Virus record (IMG/VR): IMGVR_UViG_3300031576_000157
Span: 1 to 39,530 of that record
Reading direction: 5' to 3' (one strand)
DNA length: 39,530 bases
From: a virus
Shown: positions 6,105 to 14,419 of the stretch, one piece after another
Layout of the letters: each line of letters begins with the position of its first letter
How positions within the stretch are numbered: the first letter of the stretch is position 1
Notes under the pieces: generated by a model
What the model was told of the DNA's origin: nothing
The model's input: the letters and a program-made list of their open reading frames with translations, nothing else
Databases searched by the model: none
Made by a program: the position numbers and the translations under genes

Positions 6105-7603
6105 TGCCGAGCCTCGCGCAGCTACAAGTTGGGATCGAGGAGGAACGGCGTCGTCGGGCGCGCGCCCGCCGCGCTCCGGCGGTCACCACTGACCACTATG
6201 GCACCTGGCTTGCCGAGGCGCGCCCCACGCTCCACCGGGGCGACGAAACCGACGAGGCCCCCGACGTCCTCGCCGTGCGGTGGAATTACCAGCACTTCGT
6301 CGCTATGCAGGATGTCCTCGACCGCATGACGGCCGGCGTGATGCTCCGTGCGCTGATCGAGATTCCCATTCGTCACGGCAAGACACAACACAATACGATC
6401 GGCTACGCCGCCTACCGAATCGAGCGGCGGCCGTCGACGCGGATCCTCGTATGCTCGTACAACCAAGTGATGGCCGACAAGTTCTCACGCGCGATCCGCA
6501 AGCTGGTGCGTGCGCGCGGGGTGGCGCTATCCGACGAACGCGACGCGGCTCGCGAGTGGGAAACGGTCGCCGGGGGCGGTGTTCGCGCGCTCGGGGCCGG
6601 AACAGGCGCGGCGTCACTCGATGCTGACGTGGTCATCATTGACGACCCAATTGGCTCGCGGGAGGATGCGGAGAGCCAAGCGACGCGGGACAAGACTTGG
6701 GACTGGATTAGCAACGACTTGCTCGCGCGGGCCGAACCGCACACGGCCGTCCTGATGCAGCTCTCACGGTGGCATACCGATGACCCGGCCGGGCGGTTGC
6801 GCGATCGCCAGGCGGGTCGGTGGGAGATTCTGCACCTCCCTGGCCGCGCCGACCACGACCCGGCGAAGGGCGAAGCCGACGCGCTCGGCCGCGCGGTGCA
6901 CGAACCGCTGTGGCCGGAGCTGCGGGGGGCGGCGTGGCTCGACGAGAAGCGGGTCGAGCTTGGCGAGTACGGGTTCGCGTCGCTCATTCAGGGACGGCCG
7001 CGCCCTCGCGAAGGCGGCATGTTCAAGTGGGATTGGTGGCAGCTGCTCGACGCCGTGCCAACGCAGGGGCCGCTCGTGCGGTACTGGGACTTGGCGGGCA
7101 GCGACCAGTCCGAGAGCCCAACCGGCGATGCAACGGCGGGCGCGCTGCTGTGTCGGATGTTCGATGGGCGTACTGCGATCGTGGACGTCGAGCGGTTCCG
7201 CAAGACCGTGGCGGCGCGCGATGCGCGGGTCGAAGAAGTGGCGCGCGCGGACAAGCACACTTATGGGGCGCGCGTGGTCTGGTGGATCGAAACCGAGGCG
7301 GGGATTCAGGGCAAGGAACGGACGGCCAATCTCGTGCGCCGCGTGCAGCGCGTCGGCTTGGTCGTGCACACCGAGCACCCGACCGGCTCCAAGCTCCATC
7401 GGGCCGAACCACTTGCCTCCAAGGCGGAAGCTGGTAACGTGGTGCTATGCTCCGGCACCTGGCGCGACGCGTTCCGCCTCGAAGCGGCCGACTTCACCGG
7501 CCACGAGGGCGGTCATGACGATCAGATCGACGCCGCCGCCGGGGCCGACGCCAAGCTCGACCTGCCGCGCCCGACCGTGGCGTCCTTGAGCTACCGCGCG
7601 TAG
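6104..7603 (+). CDS. terL: terminase large subunit
   Basis: A 499-residue DNA-packaging motor. The N-terminal ATPase has a Walker A variant IPIRHGKT at 87-94, a Walker B strand DVVIIDDPI with Asp180/Asp181, and the coupling segment LMQLSRWHTDDPAGRL. The C-terminal RNase H-like nuclease shows VRYWDLAGSD (Asp329), DVERFR, and GGHDDQIDAAAG with Asp472, Asp473 and Asp476 for metal binding. It cuts the concatemer and drives DNA through the portal, encoded next. Length and motif order are normal for the family. The start is set by the TAATG overlap with a mini-ORF. Packaging type (cos, pac) cannot be read directly. Confidence 0.95.
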   Translation: MPSLAQLQVGIEEERRRRARARRAPAVTTDHYGTWLAEARPTLHRGDETDEAPDVLAVRWNYQHFVAMQDVLDRMTAGVMLRALIEIPIRHGKTQHNTIGYAAYRIERRPSTRILVCSYNQVMADKFSRAIRKLVRARGVALSDERDAAREWETVAGGGVRALGAGTGAASLDADVVIIDDPIGSREDAESQATRDKTWDWISNDLLARAEPHTAVLMQLSRWHTDDPAGRLRDRQAGRWEILHLPGRADHDPAKGEADALGRAVHEPLWPELRGAAWLDEKRVELGEYGFASLIQGRPRPREGGMFKWDWWQLLDAVPTQGPLVRYWDLAGSDQSESPTGDATAGALLCRMFDGRTAIVDVERFRKTVAARDARVEEVARADKHTYGARVVWWIETEAGIQGKERTANLVRRVQRVGLVVHTEHPTGSKLHRAEPLASKAEAGNVVLCSGTWRDAFRLEAADFTGHEGGHDDQIDAAAGADAKLDLPRPTVASLSYRA

Positions 7604-7604
7604 C

Positions 7605-7751
7605 GTGACCCTCTCGAATCGACTGCTCCGCAAGACGATTACCCGCGAACTCGGCCAGATTGTGCGGCCCCGGCCGTGGTGGTGCCCGCCGTTCCTGTTC
7701 ACGCTCGCCTGCCGTCTCGTCCTTCGCCGTGTGCCCGAGGTGCCGTCATGA
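7605..7751 (+). CDS. small basic protein between terminase and portal
   Basis: 48 residues from GTG 7605, two bases after the terminase stop; the stop overlaps the portal ATG (ATGA). N-terminus MTLSNRLLRKTITRELGQIVR, then a hydrophobic Trp/Pro/Phe segment (WWCPPFLFTLACRLVL). A single membrane helix is possible. It fills an otherwise empty 144-base gap and preserves coupling, which supports it, but no family is recognised. Confidence 0.45.
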   Translation: MTLSNRLLRKTITRELGQIVRPRPWWCPPFLFTLACRLVLRRVPEVPS

Positions 7752-9304
7752 GCTATCCCGATACACCCGACGCGACCGACACCTCGTTGCACCAGACGAC
7801 CGACCCGGCGAAGCCGAATTGGACCCGGCCCGAAGTCATAGCGGCGGCGGACGATCTGCAGTTGATCGCGCGCCTAGTTGCGGGCACGCGCACGATGTGG
7901 GCGCACGCGCGCGAGTACATCCGCAAGTGGAAGGACGAAAGCGCCGAACTCTGGGAGGTGCGCGCCCGCATCGAGACGGTGTACGCCGCGCTCGAACGCG
8001 TGCTGTCGGCGGCGATCGGGATGCTGTTCGCGAAGCCCCCGACCGTCACATGGAACCAGGCCGAGACGGCCTTCGCCGATCCGTGGGCCAACATCGACAG
8101 TCGAGGCACGGCCGCGCCGGTCTTTATCAAGCGATTCGCCGATCGCGCGCTGGCTGATGGGTACGCGATCCTTCTCGTCGATCATCCGCCGCCCGTGGCC
8201 GGGGCCACCGGCCTCGATCAGCAGACGATGAGCCTGCGGCCGACGTGGGCGATCTACCCGCGCTGTATGCTGTACTCGTGGCGCGAGGACACGATCGGCA
8301 ACCGCAACGTCCCGAGTCAGATCGTGCTCTACGAATGCGCCGAGGTGGACGACCAGGTCTTCGGGACGGCGACGCGGCACCGTTTCCGCGTGCTGCGGCT
8401 GGTGCCGTCGGGCGGTACCTACGTCGCGACATGGACGCTGTACGAGCGCCAGGCGCGGGGGCTGGGCGAGGTCTACGTCGTGATCGGCTCGGGCATCTAC
8501 ACGAACAAGCAAGGGCAGACGCGTGACACCCTTCCGTTCGCGGTCGCGTATACCGGCCGCACCGACGCCGCGTTCACCGCGCGCCCGCCACTGCTCGGGG
8601 TCGCCTACGCGAGCCTCGCGTACTGGCAGAAGGCGACCAATCTCAGCTTCTACGAGGACTGGATTTGCTTCCCGCAGCCCGTGGTGAAGGGCGAGCTTGC
8701 CATCGACCCCGCGACGGGGAAGCCGGCGGCATTGAAGATCGGTCCCGGCACGGGCGTCCAAGTCAGCGCCGACGGCGACTACGAGATCGTGGAGCTCTCG
8801 GGTACGGCGCTTGAGCAGCTCCGCAAGGGGCTCGACGAGAAGTTGTTCCGCATCGCCTCGACGGCGCTGTCGTTCCTGTTGCCGCAGACCCGCGCGGCCG
8901 AGACGGCCGAAGCGAAGCGGCTCGACGCCACGGCGGAAAACAGCACGCTCGCGACGGCGGCACAGGGGATCGAAGATGCAGTCAATGAAGCGGTCATCAT
9001 CACGGGCTGGTATCTCGGGATCGAACCGGCGGCGTGCCCCGTTGTGCAGATCAATCGCGACTTCGACAGCACGGCGCTCGATTCCAACGTCATGAACGCC
9101 TACGCCAAGCTGGTCGAGGCGGGGTTCCCGAAGTCGGTCGTGCTCAAGGCGCTGCAGACCGGCGGGCGGATCCCCGACGACGCCGATCTTGAGGAGCTCG
9201 AACTGGAGTGGATGGCCGACGAGGCGGCGAAGCGTCAGGAAGCAGCCGATCGCGCGGCGGCGCTCGGGGCGGGGACGGGCGGGCCGCGCATGGAGGCGGC
9301 ATGA
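7748..9304 (+). CDS. portal protein (DUF4055 type)
   Basis: 518 residues from ATG 7748, which overlaps the preceding stop. The protein matches the DUF4055 family that occupies the portal position in many phages: an N-terminal helical region (AREYIRKWKDESAELWEVRARIETVYAALERVLSA), MLFAKPP, a mid beta region ending in PFAVAYTGRTDAAFTARPPLLGVAYASLAYWQ, and a long helical crown with ALSFLLP and ETAEAKRLDATAENSTLATAAQ. It should form the dodecameric ring at the capsid vertex through which the terminase packs DNA and to which connectors attach. It is immediately followed by membrane and helical small genes. Confidence 0.85.
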   Translation: MSYPDTPDATDTSLHQTTDPAKPNWTRPEVIAAADDLQLIARLVAGTRTMWAHAREYIRKWKDESAELWEVRARIETVYAALERVLSAAIGMLFAKPPTVTWNQAETAFADPWANIDSRGTAAPVFIKRFADRALADGYAILLVDHPPPVAGATGLDQQTMSLRPTWAIYPRCMLYSWREDTIGNRNVPSQIVLYECAEVDDQVFGTATRHRFRVLRLVPSGGTYVATWTLYERQARGLGEVYVVIGSGIYTNKQGQTRDTLPFAVAYTGRTDAAFTARPPLLGVAYASLAYWQKATNLSFYEDWICFPQPVVKGELAIDPATGKPAALKIGPGTGVQVSADGDYEIVELSGTALEQLRKGLDEKLFRIASTALSFLLPQTRAAETAEAKRLDATAENSTLATAAQGIEDAVNEAVIITGWYLGIEPAACPVVQINRDFDSTALDSNVMNAYAKLVEAGFPKSVVLKALQTGGRIPDDADLEELELEWMADEAAKRQEAADRAAALGAGTGGPRMEAA

Positions 9305-9675
9305 TGACCATCCTCGCGGTTCTCGTGACGGCGCTTGGCACGGCGTACCTGGCGCTGGCGCTCGCGCGGCTCCATCGGTTCGGGGAGTGGCATCACGGCT
9401 ACCTCGGCCTGCTGACGGTGCTGGTCGGTCTCGCCCTCACGCGCATCCCGTGGGCGATCGGGGGCGTGCCGATCGCGGCCGTGACCGGCTGGACGATCGT
9501 GGCGGTCGGCGAGTGGTGGCTGTGGGACGACGCGGTGCAGCATCACCGCCAGCGTCGCGACCCGCTGTACGTCTCGCCGTGGTGGCGCTGGTTCCAAGCG
9601 GCGGTTGCGCGGTGGCCGTGGCTCGGGCGGCTGTCGGCGTGGCTCGACGCCCTGGTCGCGCGGCTTCATGGCTGA
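9301..9675 (+). CDS. small membrane protein in the portal region
   Basis: 124 residues from ATG 9301, overlapping the portal stop. Two or three hydrophobic spans are visible: TILAVLVTALGTAYLALALARL (~3-24), YLGLLTVLVGLALTRI (~33-48) and VPIAAVTGWTIVAVGEWWLW (~55-74), followed by DDAVQHHRQRR and a Trp-rich amphipathic tail. The conserved look of W-x-DDxxQH is seen in small phage membrane proteins of unknown role. A holin role is possible but it lies far from the lysis-like cluster. The function is undetermined. Confidence 0.5.
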   Translation: MMTILAVLVTALGTAYLALALARLHRFGEWHHGYLGLLTVLVGLALTRIPWAIGGVPIAAVTGWTIVAVGEWWLWDDAVQHHRQRRDPLYVSPWWRWFQAAVARWPWLGRLSAWLDALVARLHG

Positions 9676-9868
9676 GTGGCCGACGCGGGAGCCGATGGCT
9701 GATGCGGAGACGCGGCAGTCGTGGGTGAAGTTCCTCGGCGAGTTCAAGGATGGCTTCTACCCGCTCATCGCGGAGCACGGCCTGACGTTCGGTGAGGCGC
9801 TGCTCCTCTGGAAGCTCAACGAGATTTACAACGTCGTATGTGACCTGCGCGACCGCGGCGACGAGTGA
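9668..9868 (+). CDS. small helical protein, unknown
   Basis: 66 residues from ATG 9668, overlapping the previous stop by 8 bases; its stop overlaps the next GTG (GTGA). Acidic, helical, soluble: SWVKFLGEFKDGFYPLIAEHGLTFGEALLLWKLNEIYNVV. No motif is recognised. It may be a structural accessory or a non-virion protein like its neighbours, which interrupt the usual portal-to-minor-capsid order. Confidence 0.55.
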   Translation: MAEWPTREPMADAETRQSWVKFLGEFKDGFYPLIAEHGLTFGEALLLWKLNEIYNVVCDLRDRGDE

Positions 9869-10719
9869 CGGCGCTCCCCGCACTCAAAGACGCATCGCCA
9901 TCATTGCGGCGCAAGATTCGCAAGGCCCTGCAAATCATGAACGACCTCCAAGAGATAGCCGCGCTCCTGTGCCTCACGGTATTGGAGAAGCACGACCGCG
10001 AGGGGGCCGCCCGATACTGGATACTTGATGCACTCAATCAACGGGACGACCAACGTCGGCACGAAGGGCGCGCGGGGCGAGGAGACGTGCAGCACGAGAG
10101 CCGAGTAGGCTATCGGCTCGTTCGCGGCTTTGCGCTGCGTGACACAGAGGGTGATCCCCGCACAATCGGCCGGCATATTCTCGCGCAGGGCTGGCCAGTG
10201 CGCGAGGAATCGGCATCGGCATGGGCCGAGGAGGCCGATCGGCTCCAAGCCTCCATTGCGATTTACGACAGATGGAGCCCCAAGCGCAGAAAGCGGATGG
10301 CGGCGGGCGAAGCGATTTGTAGGGATGAGGCAAAGAACGCCCAACGGGCCGAGGCCGAGAGGAGAAAGTGGCTCGTGGCCATCGCCCGCGTGCGGGAGGC
10401 GATCGGAGATATTCCTAGGAAGAGTAGGCGGCGGAGCGCGCTCGATGTGCTGGCCGAGGCGGAAACGGTCGCGTACGAGGAGGCCCACCAACGCGCCCTG
10501 GCACGCCAGCGCGAGGCGAAGCTGTTGATGGCGCGCCAGCGGCAAAGGGTGCCACCTGGGGTGGTACTGGGAACGTACTGGCCGACCGCGGATCGGCCCA
10601 AGTGTGGAGGTACGTCTAGGGACGATGAGAAGAAGGCCCAACGTGCGGCGGCAGGAGCCGGGCTGGCTGGCCGCGTGGTCATGAAGGGTCGGTCCAGGCG
10701 TCGCAAAGGGAAGAAGTGA
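9865..10719 (+). CDS. large basic helical protein, unknown (insertion in head module)
   Basis: A 284-residue protein, GTG start in GTGA overlap; it ends in GTGA with the Mu F-like gene. It is very rich in Arg, Lys, Glu and Ala, with long helical, coiled-coil-like stretches (~125-225) and a strongly basic C-terminus (KGRSRRRKGKK). An N-terminal hydrophobic patch (LQEIAALLCLTVLEK) is present. No domain is recognised. Codon use is looser than in the neighbouring head genes, with more A-ending and T-ending codons. It sits where portal and minor capsid genes are usually adjacent, so it may be a moron, or a basic DNA-binding or virion-internal protein. Confidence 0.5.
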   Translation: MTALPALKDASPSLRRKIRKALQIMNDLQEIAALLCLTVLEKHDREGAARYWILDALNQRDDQRRHEGRAGRGDVQHESRVGYRLVRGFALRDTEGDPRTIGRHILAQGWPVREESASAWAEEADRLQASIAIYDRWSPKRRKRMAAGEAICRDEAKNAQRAEAERRKWLVAIARVREAIGDIPRKSRRRSALDVLAEAETVAYEEAHQRALARQREAKLLMARQRQRVPPGVVLGTYWPTADRPKCGGTSRDDEKKAQRAAAGAGLAGRVVMKGRSRRRKGKK

Positions 10720-11654
10720 GCGCGGCCTCGCGGCGGTTCTGGCTCCGGGTCCAGCGGCGCGCGGCCGAGTTCGCACCGGAAGTGCGCGGCCCCCTGATGG
10801 CGGGGTTTCGCGCGCTGGCCGACCGCCTTGACGCGGCGGGGCTCGAACGGCTGATCGCGCAGGGGCGGATCGACTACCTCGTCAGCCAGGCGCTCAACGA
10901 CGCGGTGCTGGCCGAGGCGTTCCAGCCGCTCCGCATGACGCTGCGCGAGGGGCTGCGCGACGCGACCCGCTACCACGCGCGCGACGTCCCGCTCCGGGCG
11001 CGCACGGTCGCCGCCACCTTCGACACGCTCGCGCCGCAGGTGACGGAGGCGCTACGCCGGCTCGATACGCGGGTTATGGCGGGCCTCAGTCGCCAGGTCC
11101 GCGAGACGGTGCGAGAGCACATCGCGGCGGGCATCGAGGCCGGGGTCGGCCCGCGCACGATGGCGGTCGAGCTGCGCGCGGTCTTGCCCCTCGCGCCGAA
11201 CCAAGCCGAGGCCGTCCGCAACTTTCGCCGCGCGATCGAACGCCAGGAAGGGGCAGCGAGCCCCTTCGCCTACGAACTGCGCGATCGAAGGTACGACGGG
11301 ACGCTGCGGGCGGGGGAGCCGTTGACGACCGCCCAAGTGCGGACGATGACCGACGCCTACCGGCGGCGGATGATCGCCTTCAACGCCGAGACGACCGCGC
11401 GCACCGCCGCGCTCGACACGATGAAGGAGGGCAACCGGCTCGCATGGGAGAACGCGGCTGACGCGGGCGTCCTCGACGGGATGCAGTTGCAACGTACGTG
11501 GCGGGGCGTCCTCGATGATCGTGAGCGACCCGAACACGTTGCGATGGAAGGCGAGACGGTGCCGATGGACGAGCCGTACAGCAACGGCCAGATGGTCCCC
11601 GGCGATGACGAGTATAATTGCCGGTGTGTGGAGCAGTTCAGTATCGCCGCGTAA
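10716..11654 (+). CDS. Mu F-like head morphogenesis / minor capsid protein
   Basis: 312 residues from GTG 10716. The N-terminal two thirds are helical; the C-terminal domain carries the phage Mu F-type signature: AETTARTAALDTMKEGNRLAW, then the metal-ligand-like TWRGVLDDRERPEHVAMEGETVP and the closing GDDEYNCRCVEQF, whose Cys-x-Cys is typical. These proteins are minor head components attached near the portal and needed for head assembly or DNA ejection. Position before scaffold and major capsid genes agrees. Confidence 0.85.
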   Translation: MSAASRRFWLRVQRRAAEFAPEVRGPLMAGFRALADRLDAAGLERLIAQGRIDYLVSQALNDAVLAEAFQPLRMTLREGLRDATRYHARDVPLRARTVAATFDTLAPQVTEALRRLDTRVMAGLSRQVRETVREHIAAGIEAGVGPRTMAVELRAVLPLAPNQAEAVRNFRRAIERQEGAASPFAYELRDRRYDGTLRAGEPLTTAQVRTMTDAYRRRMIAFNAETTARTAALDTMKEGNRLAWENAADAGVLDGMQLQRTWRGVLDDRERPEHVAMEGETVPMDEPYSNGQMVPGDDEYNCRCVEQFSIAA

Positions 11655-11688
11655 CGAGGAGCACGCACTCTCACGCAGGAGGTTGAAC

Positions 11689-12360
11689 GTGGCCCGCCCG
11701 ATCTACGACAAGAAGGACGACATCCCGAAGGGGTTCGAGAACGAGTACGAGGAGAAGGACGGCAAGTGGCACCCCAAGCCCGACCCGGTTGTGGCTGATC
11801 TGACCGCGCGCGTCGAGCTCGTGCAGACGCAGCTCAAGGCGGCCGAGAAGGCGACCAACAAGGCGACCGAGGCGCTGACCAAGCTGGAGAATGAGCGCAA
11901 GGCGGCGGCGGCGGGCCTCACCGATGAGCAACTCAAGAAGTTGCGCGAGGACGTGCGCGCGGAGGTCGAGAAGGACTTCGCCCCGCGCATCGCCGACGCC
12001 GAGGCGGTCCGCGCCGAGAACCAGAAGCTCAAGTTGACTGACGTGGTCAAGAAGATCGCGGTGGATGCCGGCTTCCTCGGCAAGCACCAGGACGACTACT
12101 GGAAGCTGTACGGCGACGAGTACGAGTTGAGCGACAAGGGCGCGGTCATGGTCCGGGGGCGGCCGGGCGTGGACCCGAAGGCGCACGCCGAGGCGCACGC
12201 CAAGTTGCAACCCGCGTGGACGCAGGGGACGCAGGCCGGCGGGGGTGGCGCGGCGGGGATCATGACGCCGAAGCCGGGGGCGAGCAGCGCGGCCGACGCC
12301 GTCGTGGCGAACCCCGAACAGGCGCTCAGCCAGGCGCGGGCCTCTGGCGCGAAAGCCTGA
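11689..12360 (+). CDS. scaffolding protein
   Basis: 223 residues from GTG 11689, with AGGAGG six bases upstream. The protein is highly charged, with a central coiled coil (LTARVELVQTQLKAAEKATNKATEALTKLENERK to AEAVRAENQKLKL), then KKIAVDAGFLGKHQDDYWKLYG and a flexible Gly/Ala-rich C-terminus. Directly preceding the major capsid gene, this is the expected form of a scaffold that organises procapsid assembly and leaves before DNA entry. No protease motif is seen here or elsewhere in the head module. Confidence 0.75.
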   Translation: MARPIYDKKDDIPKGFENEYEEKDGKWHPKPDPVVADLTARVELVQTQLKAAEKATNKATEALTKLENERKAAAAGLTDEQLKKLREDVRAEVEKDFAPRIADAEAVRAENQKLKLTDVVKKIAVDAGFLGKHQDDYWKLYGDEYELSDKGAVMVRGRPGVDPKAHAEAHAKLQPAWTQGTQAGGGGAAGIMTPKPGASSAADAVVANPEQALSQARASGAKA

Positions 12361-12374
12361 CCCGATGTAGGATG

Positions 12375-12414
12375 GACGCGGCGGGAGGTGGTTGGCTCAC
12401 CATCCCGCCGCGTC
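12375..12414 (+). promoter_or_regulatory. strong hairpin between scaffold and major capsid genes
   Basis: Perfect 12-base arms (GACGCGGCGGGA at 12375-12386 and its complement at 12403-12414), extended inward by GGTG/CACC with one bulged A; loop GTTGGCT. There is no T-tract after it. It starts 15 bases after the scaffold stop and 130 bases before the capsid start. It may be a partial terminator, or a processing or stability element that sets the scaffold-to-capsid ratio. Confidence 0.6.
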
Positions 12415-12477
12415 GCACCGCTGGACCGTCGTACCCGCTGACCGTTGCACCGCACCGCTGTCGCACCCCGTCGCACT
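12412..12477 (+). repeat. imperfect 16-bp tandem repeats in the capsid gene leader
   Basis: The motif GTCGCACC (with GTCGTACC and GTTGCACC variants) begins at 12412, 12428, 12444 and 12460, exactly 16 bases apart. A further GTCGCACT is at 12470. The array lies wholly in the untranslated 184-base gap before the major capsid gene. Confidence 0.6.
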
Positions 12478-12498
12478 CAACAGCGCCACACACAGCGA

Positions 12499-12517
12499 CC
12501 CCGTCGCGAGGACGGGG
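12499..12517 (+). promoter_or_regulatory. short hairpin upstream of major capsid gene
   Basis: Seven-base arms CCCCGTC and GACGGGG with loop GCGAG, ending 27 bases before the capsid ATG. The capsid gene has only a weak ribosome site (GAGGA, ~12 bases upstream), so the structured leader may matter for its translation. Confidence 0.45.
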
Positions 12518-12544
12518 GCACTCTGACCCGAGGACCCTGTTCTC

Positions 12545-13483
12545 ATGGCACTCACGCTCATCGAGGCCGCCAAGCTCGCGGCGAACGAAGGCAAGACAAT
12601 CCGCGCGGCGGTCATCGCGATGTTCGCGCGGGCGAGCGACCTGCTCATGGCGCTGCCCTTCAAGCCAATCCAGGGCAACGCCTACCAGTACAACCGCGAG
12701 GGCACGCTGCCCGGCGTCGCATTCCGGGGCGTGAACGAGTCGTACACGCCCTCGACCGGCATCATCAACCAGCTCGTCGAGGCTCTGCGGATCTGCGGTG
12801 GCGAGCTCGACGTCGACACGTTTATCGTCGCCACGCAGGGACCGCAGGCGCGGGCGACGCACGAGTCGATGAAGGTCAAGGCGCTCGCCGCCGAGCTGAC
12901 GCGCGTGATCATCAAGGGCGACTCCACCACACAGCCGCGCGAGTTCGACGGGCTGCAGAACCGGATCGTCGGCGCGCAGCGCATCGAGAACGGCACCACG
13001 GATGGCGGCGACCCGCTCTCGCTCGCGAAGCTCGACGAACTGCTGGACGCGGTGCCCAACGCGAGCGCGCTGGTCATGTCGAAGGCGCTGCGCCGGCGGA
13101 TCACCACGGCCGCGCGGACGACCACGGTCGGCGGCTACGTCACCTACGAGAAGGACGCGTTCGGGCGGCGCGTGACGGTCTACAACGACGTGCCGATCCT
13201 CGTCCCGTACTCCGACAACGGCGGCACCGAGCCGCTGGCGTTCGACGAACTCGCCAGCACTGGCGCGACCGCGACCGCGACGTCGATCTACGCCCTTGCC
13301 TTCGGGGACGGGCTGGTGACGGGCATCGAGGCGAACGGCGGGATGGACGTGCGCGACCTGGGCGAGCTGCAGTCGAGCCCGCTCTACCGGACCCGCGTCG
13401 AGTGGTTTGCGGGGCTGTGCATCGAGCACGGCCGCGCGGCGGCGCGGCTGCGGGGCATCAGCAACGCGGCAGTGGTGGTCTAA
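12545..13483 (+). CDS. major capsid protein
   Basis: 312 residues. Identified by position after scaffold, by length, and by features of HK97-fold capsid proteins of the 'GP7-like' group: an N-terminal helix (LIEAAKLAANEGKTIRAAVIAMFARASDLLMALPF), NAYQYNREGTLPGVAFRGVNESY, the spine-helix region with MKVKALAAELTRVIIKGD, the substrate-like loop LDELLDAVPNASALVMSKALRRRI, and a C-terminal beta strand set. It builds the icosahedral shell. No N-terminal cleaved region is obvious, matching the separate scaffold gene. The ATG at 12545 follows the long structured leader. Confidence 0.85.
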   Translation: MALTLIEAAKLAANEGKTIRAAVIAMFARASDLLMALPFKPIQGNAYQYNREGTLPGVAFRGVNESYTPSTGIINQLVEALRICGGELDVDTFIVATQGPQARATHESMKVKALAAELTRVIIKGDSTTQPREFDGLQNRIVGAQRIENGTTDGGDPLSLAKLDELLDAVPNASALVMSKALRRRITTAARTTTVGGYVTYEKDAFGRRVTVYNDVPILVPYSDNGGTEPLAFDELASTGATATATSIYALAFGDGLVTGIEANGGMDVRDLGELQSSPLYRTRVEWFAGLCIEHGRAAARLRGISNAAVVV

Positions 13484-13484
13484 G

Positions 13485-13937
13485 ATGGCGACGCGCACCA
13501 TTCCGACCCGCGAGGACACCGGGAGCGGTCGCGCCAAGGATGGCGAGATCACGGTCGACGTCGAGAGCGGCGTTCTGCGGTCTTCCTCAGCTGACGTGCC
13601 CTCCGGATACGCGACCGGCGCCGGCGGTGCCGTCACGCAGATCACCGACGCCACGACCGGCGTCACCCTCAACAAGCCGACTGGCCAGATCACGACGGTC
13701 GCGCTTACGACGGTGGCGGCGGCGGAGGAGGAGTTCACCGTCACCAACAGCAAGGTCGCGGCGATCGACGTGATCGCGGTCAGCACGACCTACGCCGGCG
13801 CGGGCACGCCGATCGTGGCGGTGAAGGGCGTCGCGGCGGGCAGCTTCAAGATCGTGATCACCAACGTTCACGCGTCGGCGGCACTGAATGCCGCGCTCGT
13901 GATCAACTTCGCCGTGATCAAGGGCGCGATCGCCTAA
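13485..13937 (+). CDS. head-associated structural protein (decoration or fibre type)
   Basis: 150 residues from ATG 13485, one base after the capsid stop. The N-terminal ~40 residues are polar; the rest is a beta-rich domain: GYATGAGGAVTQITDATTGVTLNKPTGQIT, FTVTNSKVAAIDVIAV, FKIVITNVHASAALNAALVINFAVIKGAIA. This 'GYxTGaGGxVTQxTxxxTGVTLNKxxGxIT' domain recurs in phage head or fibre-like proteins as a C-terminal module. A role as a capsid-attached decoration or short fibre is likely but not proven. Confidence 0.6.
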   Translation: MATRTIPTREDTGSGRAKDGEITVDVESGVLRSSSADVPSGYATGAGGAVTQITDATTGVTLNKPTGQITTVALTTVAAAEEEFTVTNSKVAAIDVIAVSTTYAGAGTPIVAVKGVAAGSFKIVITNVHASAALNAALVINFAVIKGAIA

Positions 13938-13971
13938 CGGCGTTGGAACGTCGAACCAGGGGAGCGATACG

Positions 13972-14415
13972 ATGGCACGTCAGCAGAAGGATGAGACCTT
14001 CGATCTCGACATGCGGCTCAAGGACGCGGGCCTCGTCGCGGCCGACGCGGCTGCCCAGGTCGGGGGCGCGGACAAGATCATCGACCTCGGGCTCGGCCGG
14101 GTCGACGCGCGGGTCGTCCTCGACACGACGGCGGTCGAGGTGGCCACGGGCGACGAGAACTACAAGATCAAGACGCAGTTCTCGGCCTCCGCGACGTTCG
14201 CCTCGGGTGTCGTGGGCGGGCCGCAGCAGATCCTCGGTGACTCCACGACGCTGATCGGGGAGAGCGCGGACAGCCCGGCGGTCGGGCGCTACGAGCTGCC
14301 GTTCTGCAACGAGATCAACGGCACGCTCTACCGCTACATGCGGCTCTACACGGACGTGACGGGCACGATCGCGACGGGCATCAACTACGTCGCGCACATG
14401 GTCAAGAAGGCGTAG
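13972..14415 (+). CDS. capsid cement protein, Bbp16-like
   Basis: 147 residues from ATG 13972 with AGGGGAG upstream. The sequence ADKIIDLGLGRVDARVVLDTTAVEVA, then QILGDSTTLIGE, VGRYELPF and LYRYMRLYTDVTGTIATGINYVAHMV resembles the Bordetella phage BPP-1 Bbp16 capsid cement family, beta-sandwich proteins that bind and stabilise the shell. Its place two genes after the capsid gene is right. The assignment rests on pattern recognition rather than alignment. Confidence 0.6.
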   Translation: MARQQKDETFDLDMRLKDAGLVAADAAAQVGGADKIIDLGLGRVDARVVLDTTAVEVATGDENYKIKTQFSASATFASGVVGGPQQILGDSTTLIGESADSPAVGRYELPFCNEINGTLYRYMRLYTDVTGTIATGINYVAHMVKKA

Positions 14416-14419
14416 CCCG

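Noticed and set aside
9301-9675. Holin assignment for the membrane protein after the portal
   Set aside because: Topology would allow it, but it lies in the head module far from the lysis-like cluster, so only a generic membrane protein is reported.
12326-13786. 486-codon open frame on the minus strand
   Set aside because: Antisense to the major capsid gene and its leader, which are well supported; no recognisable protein features.
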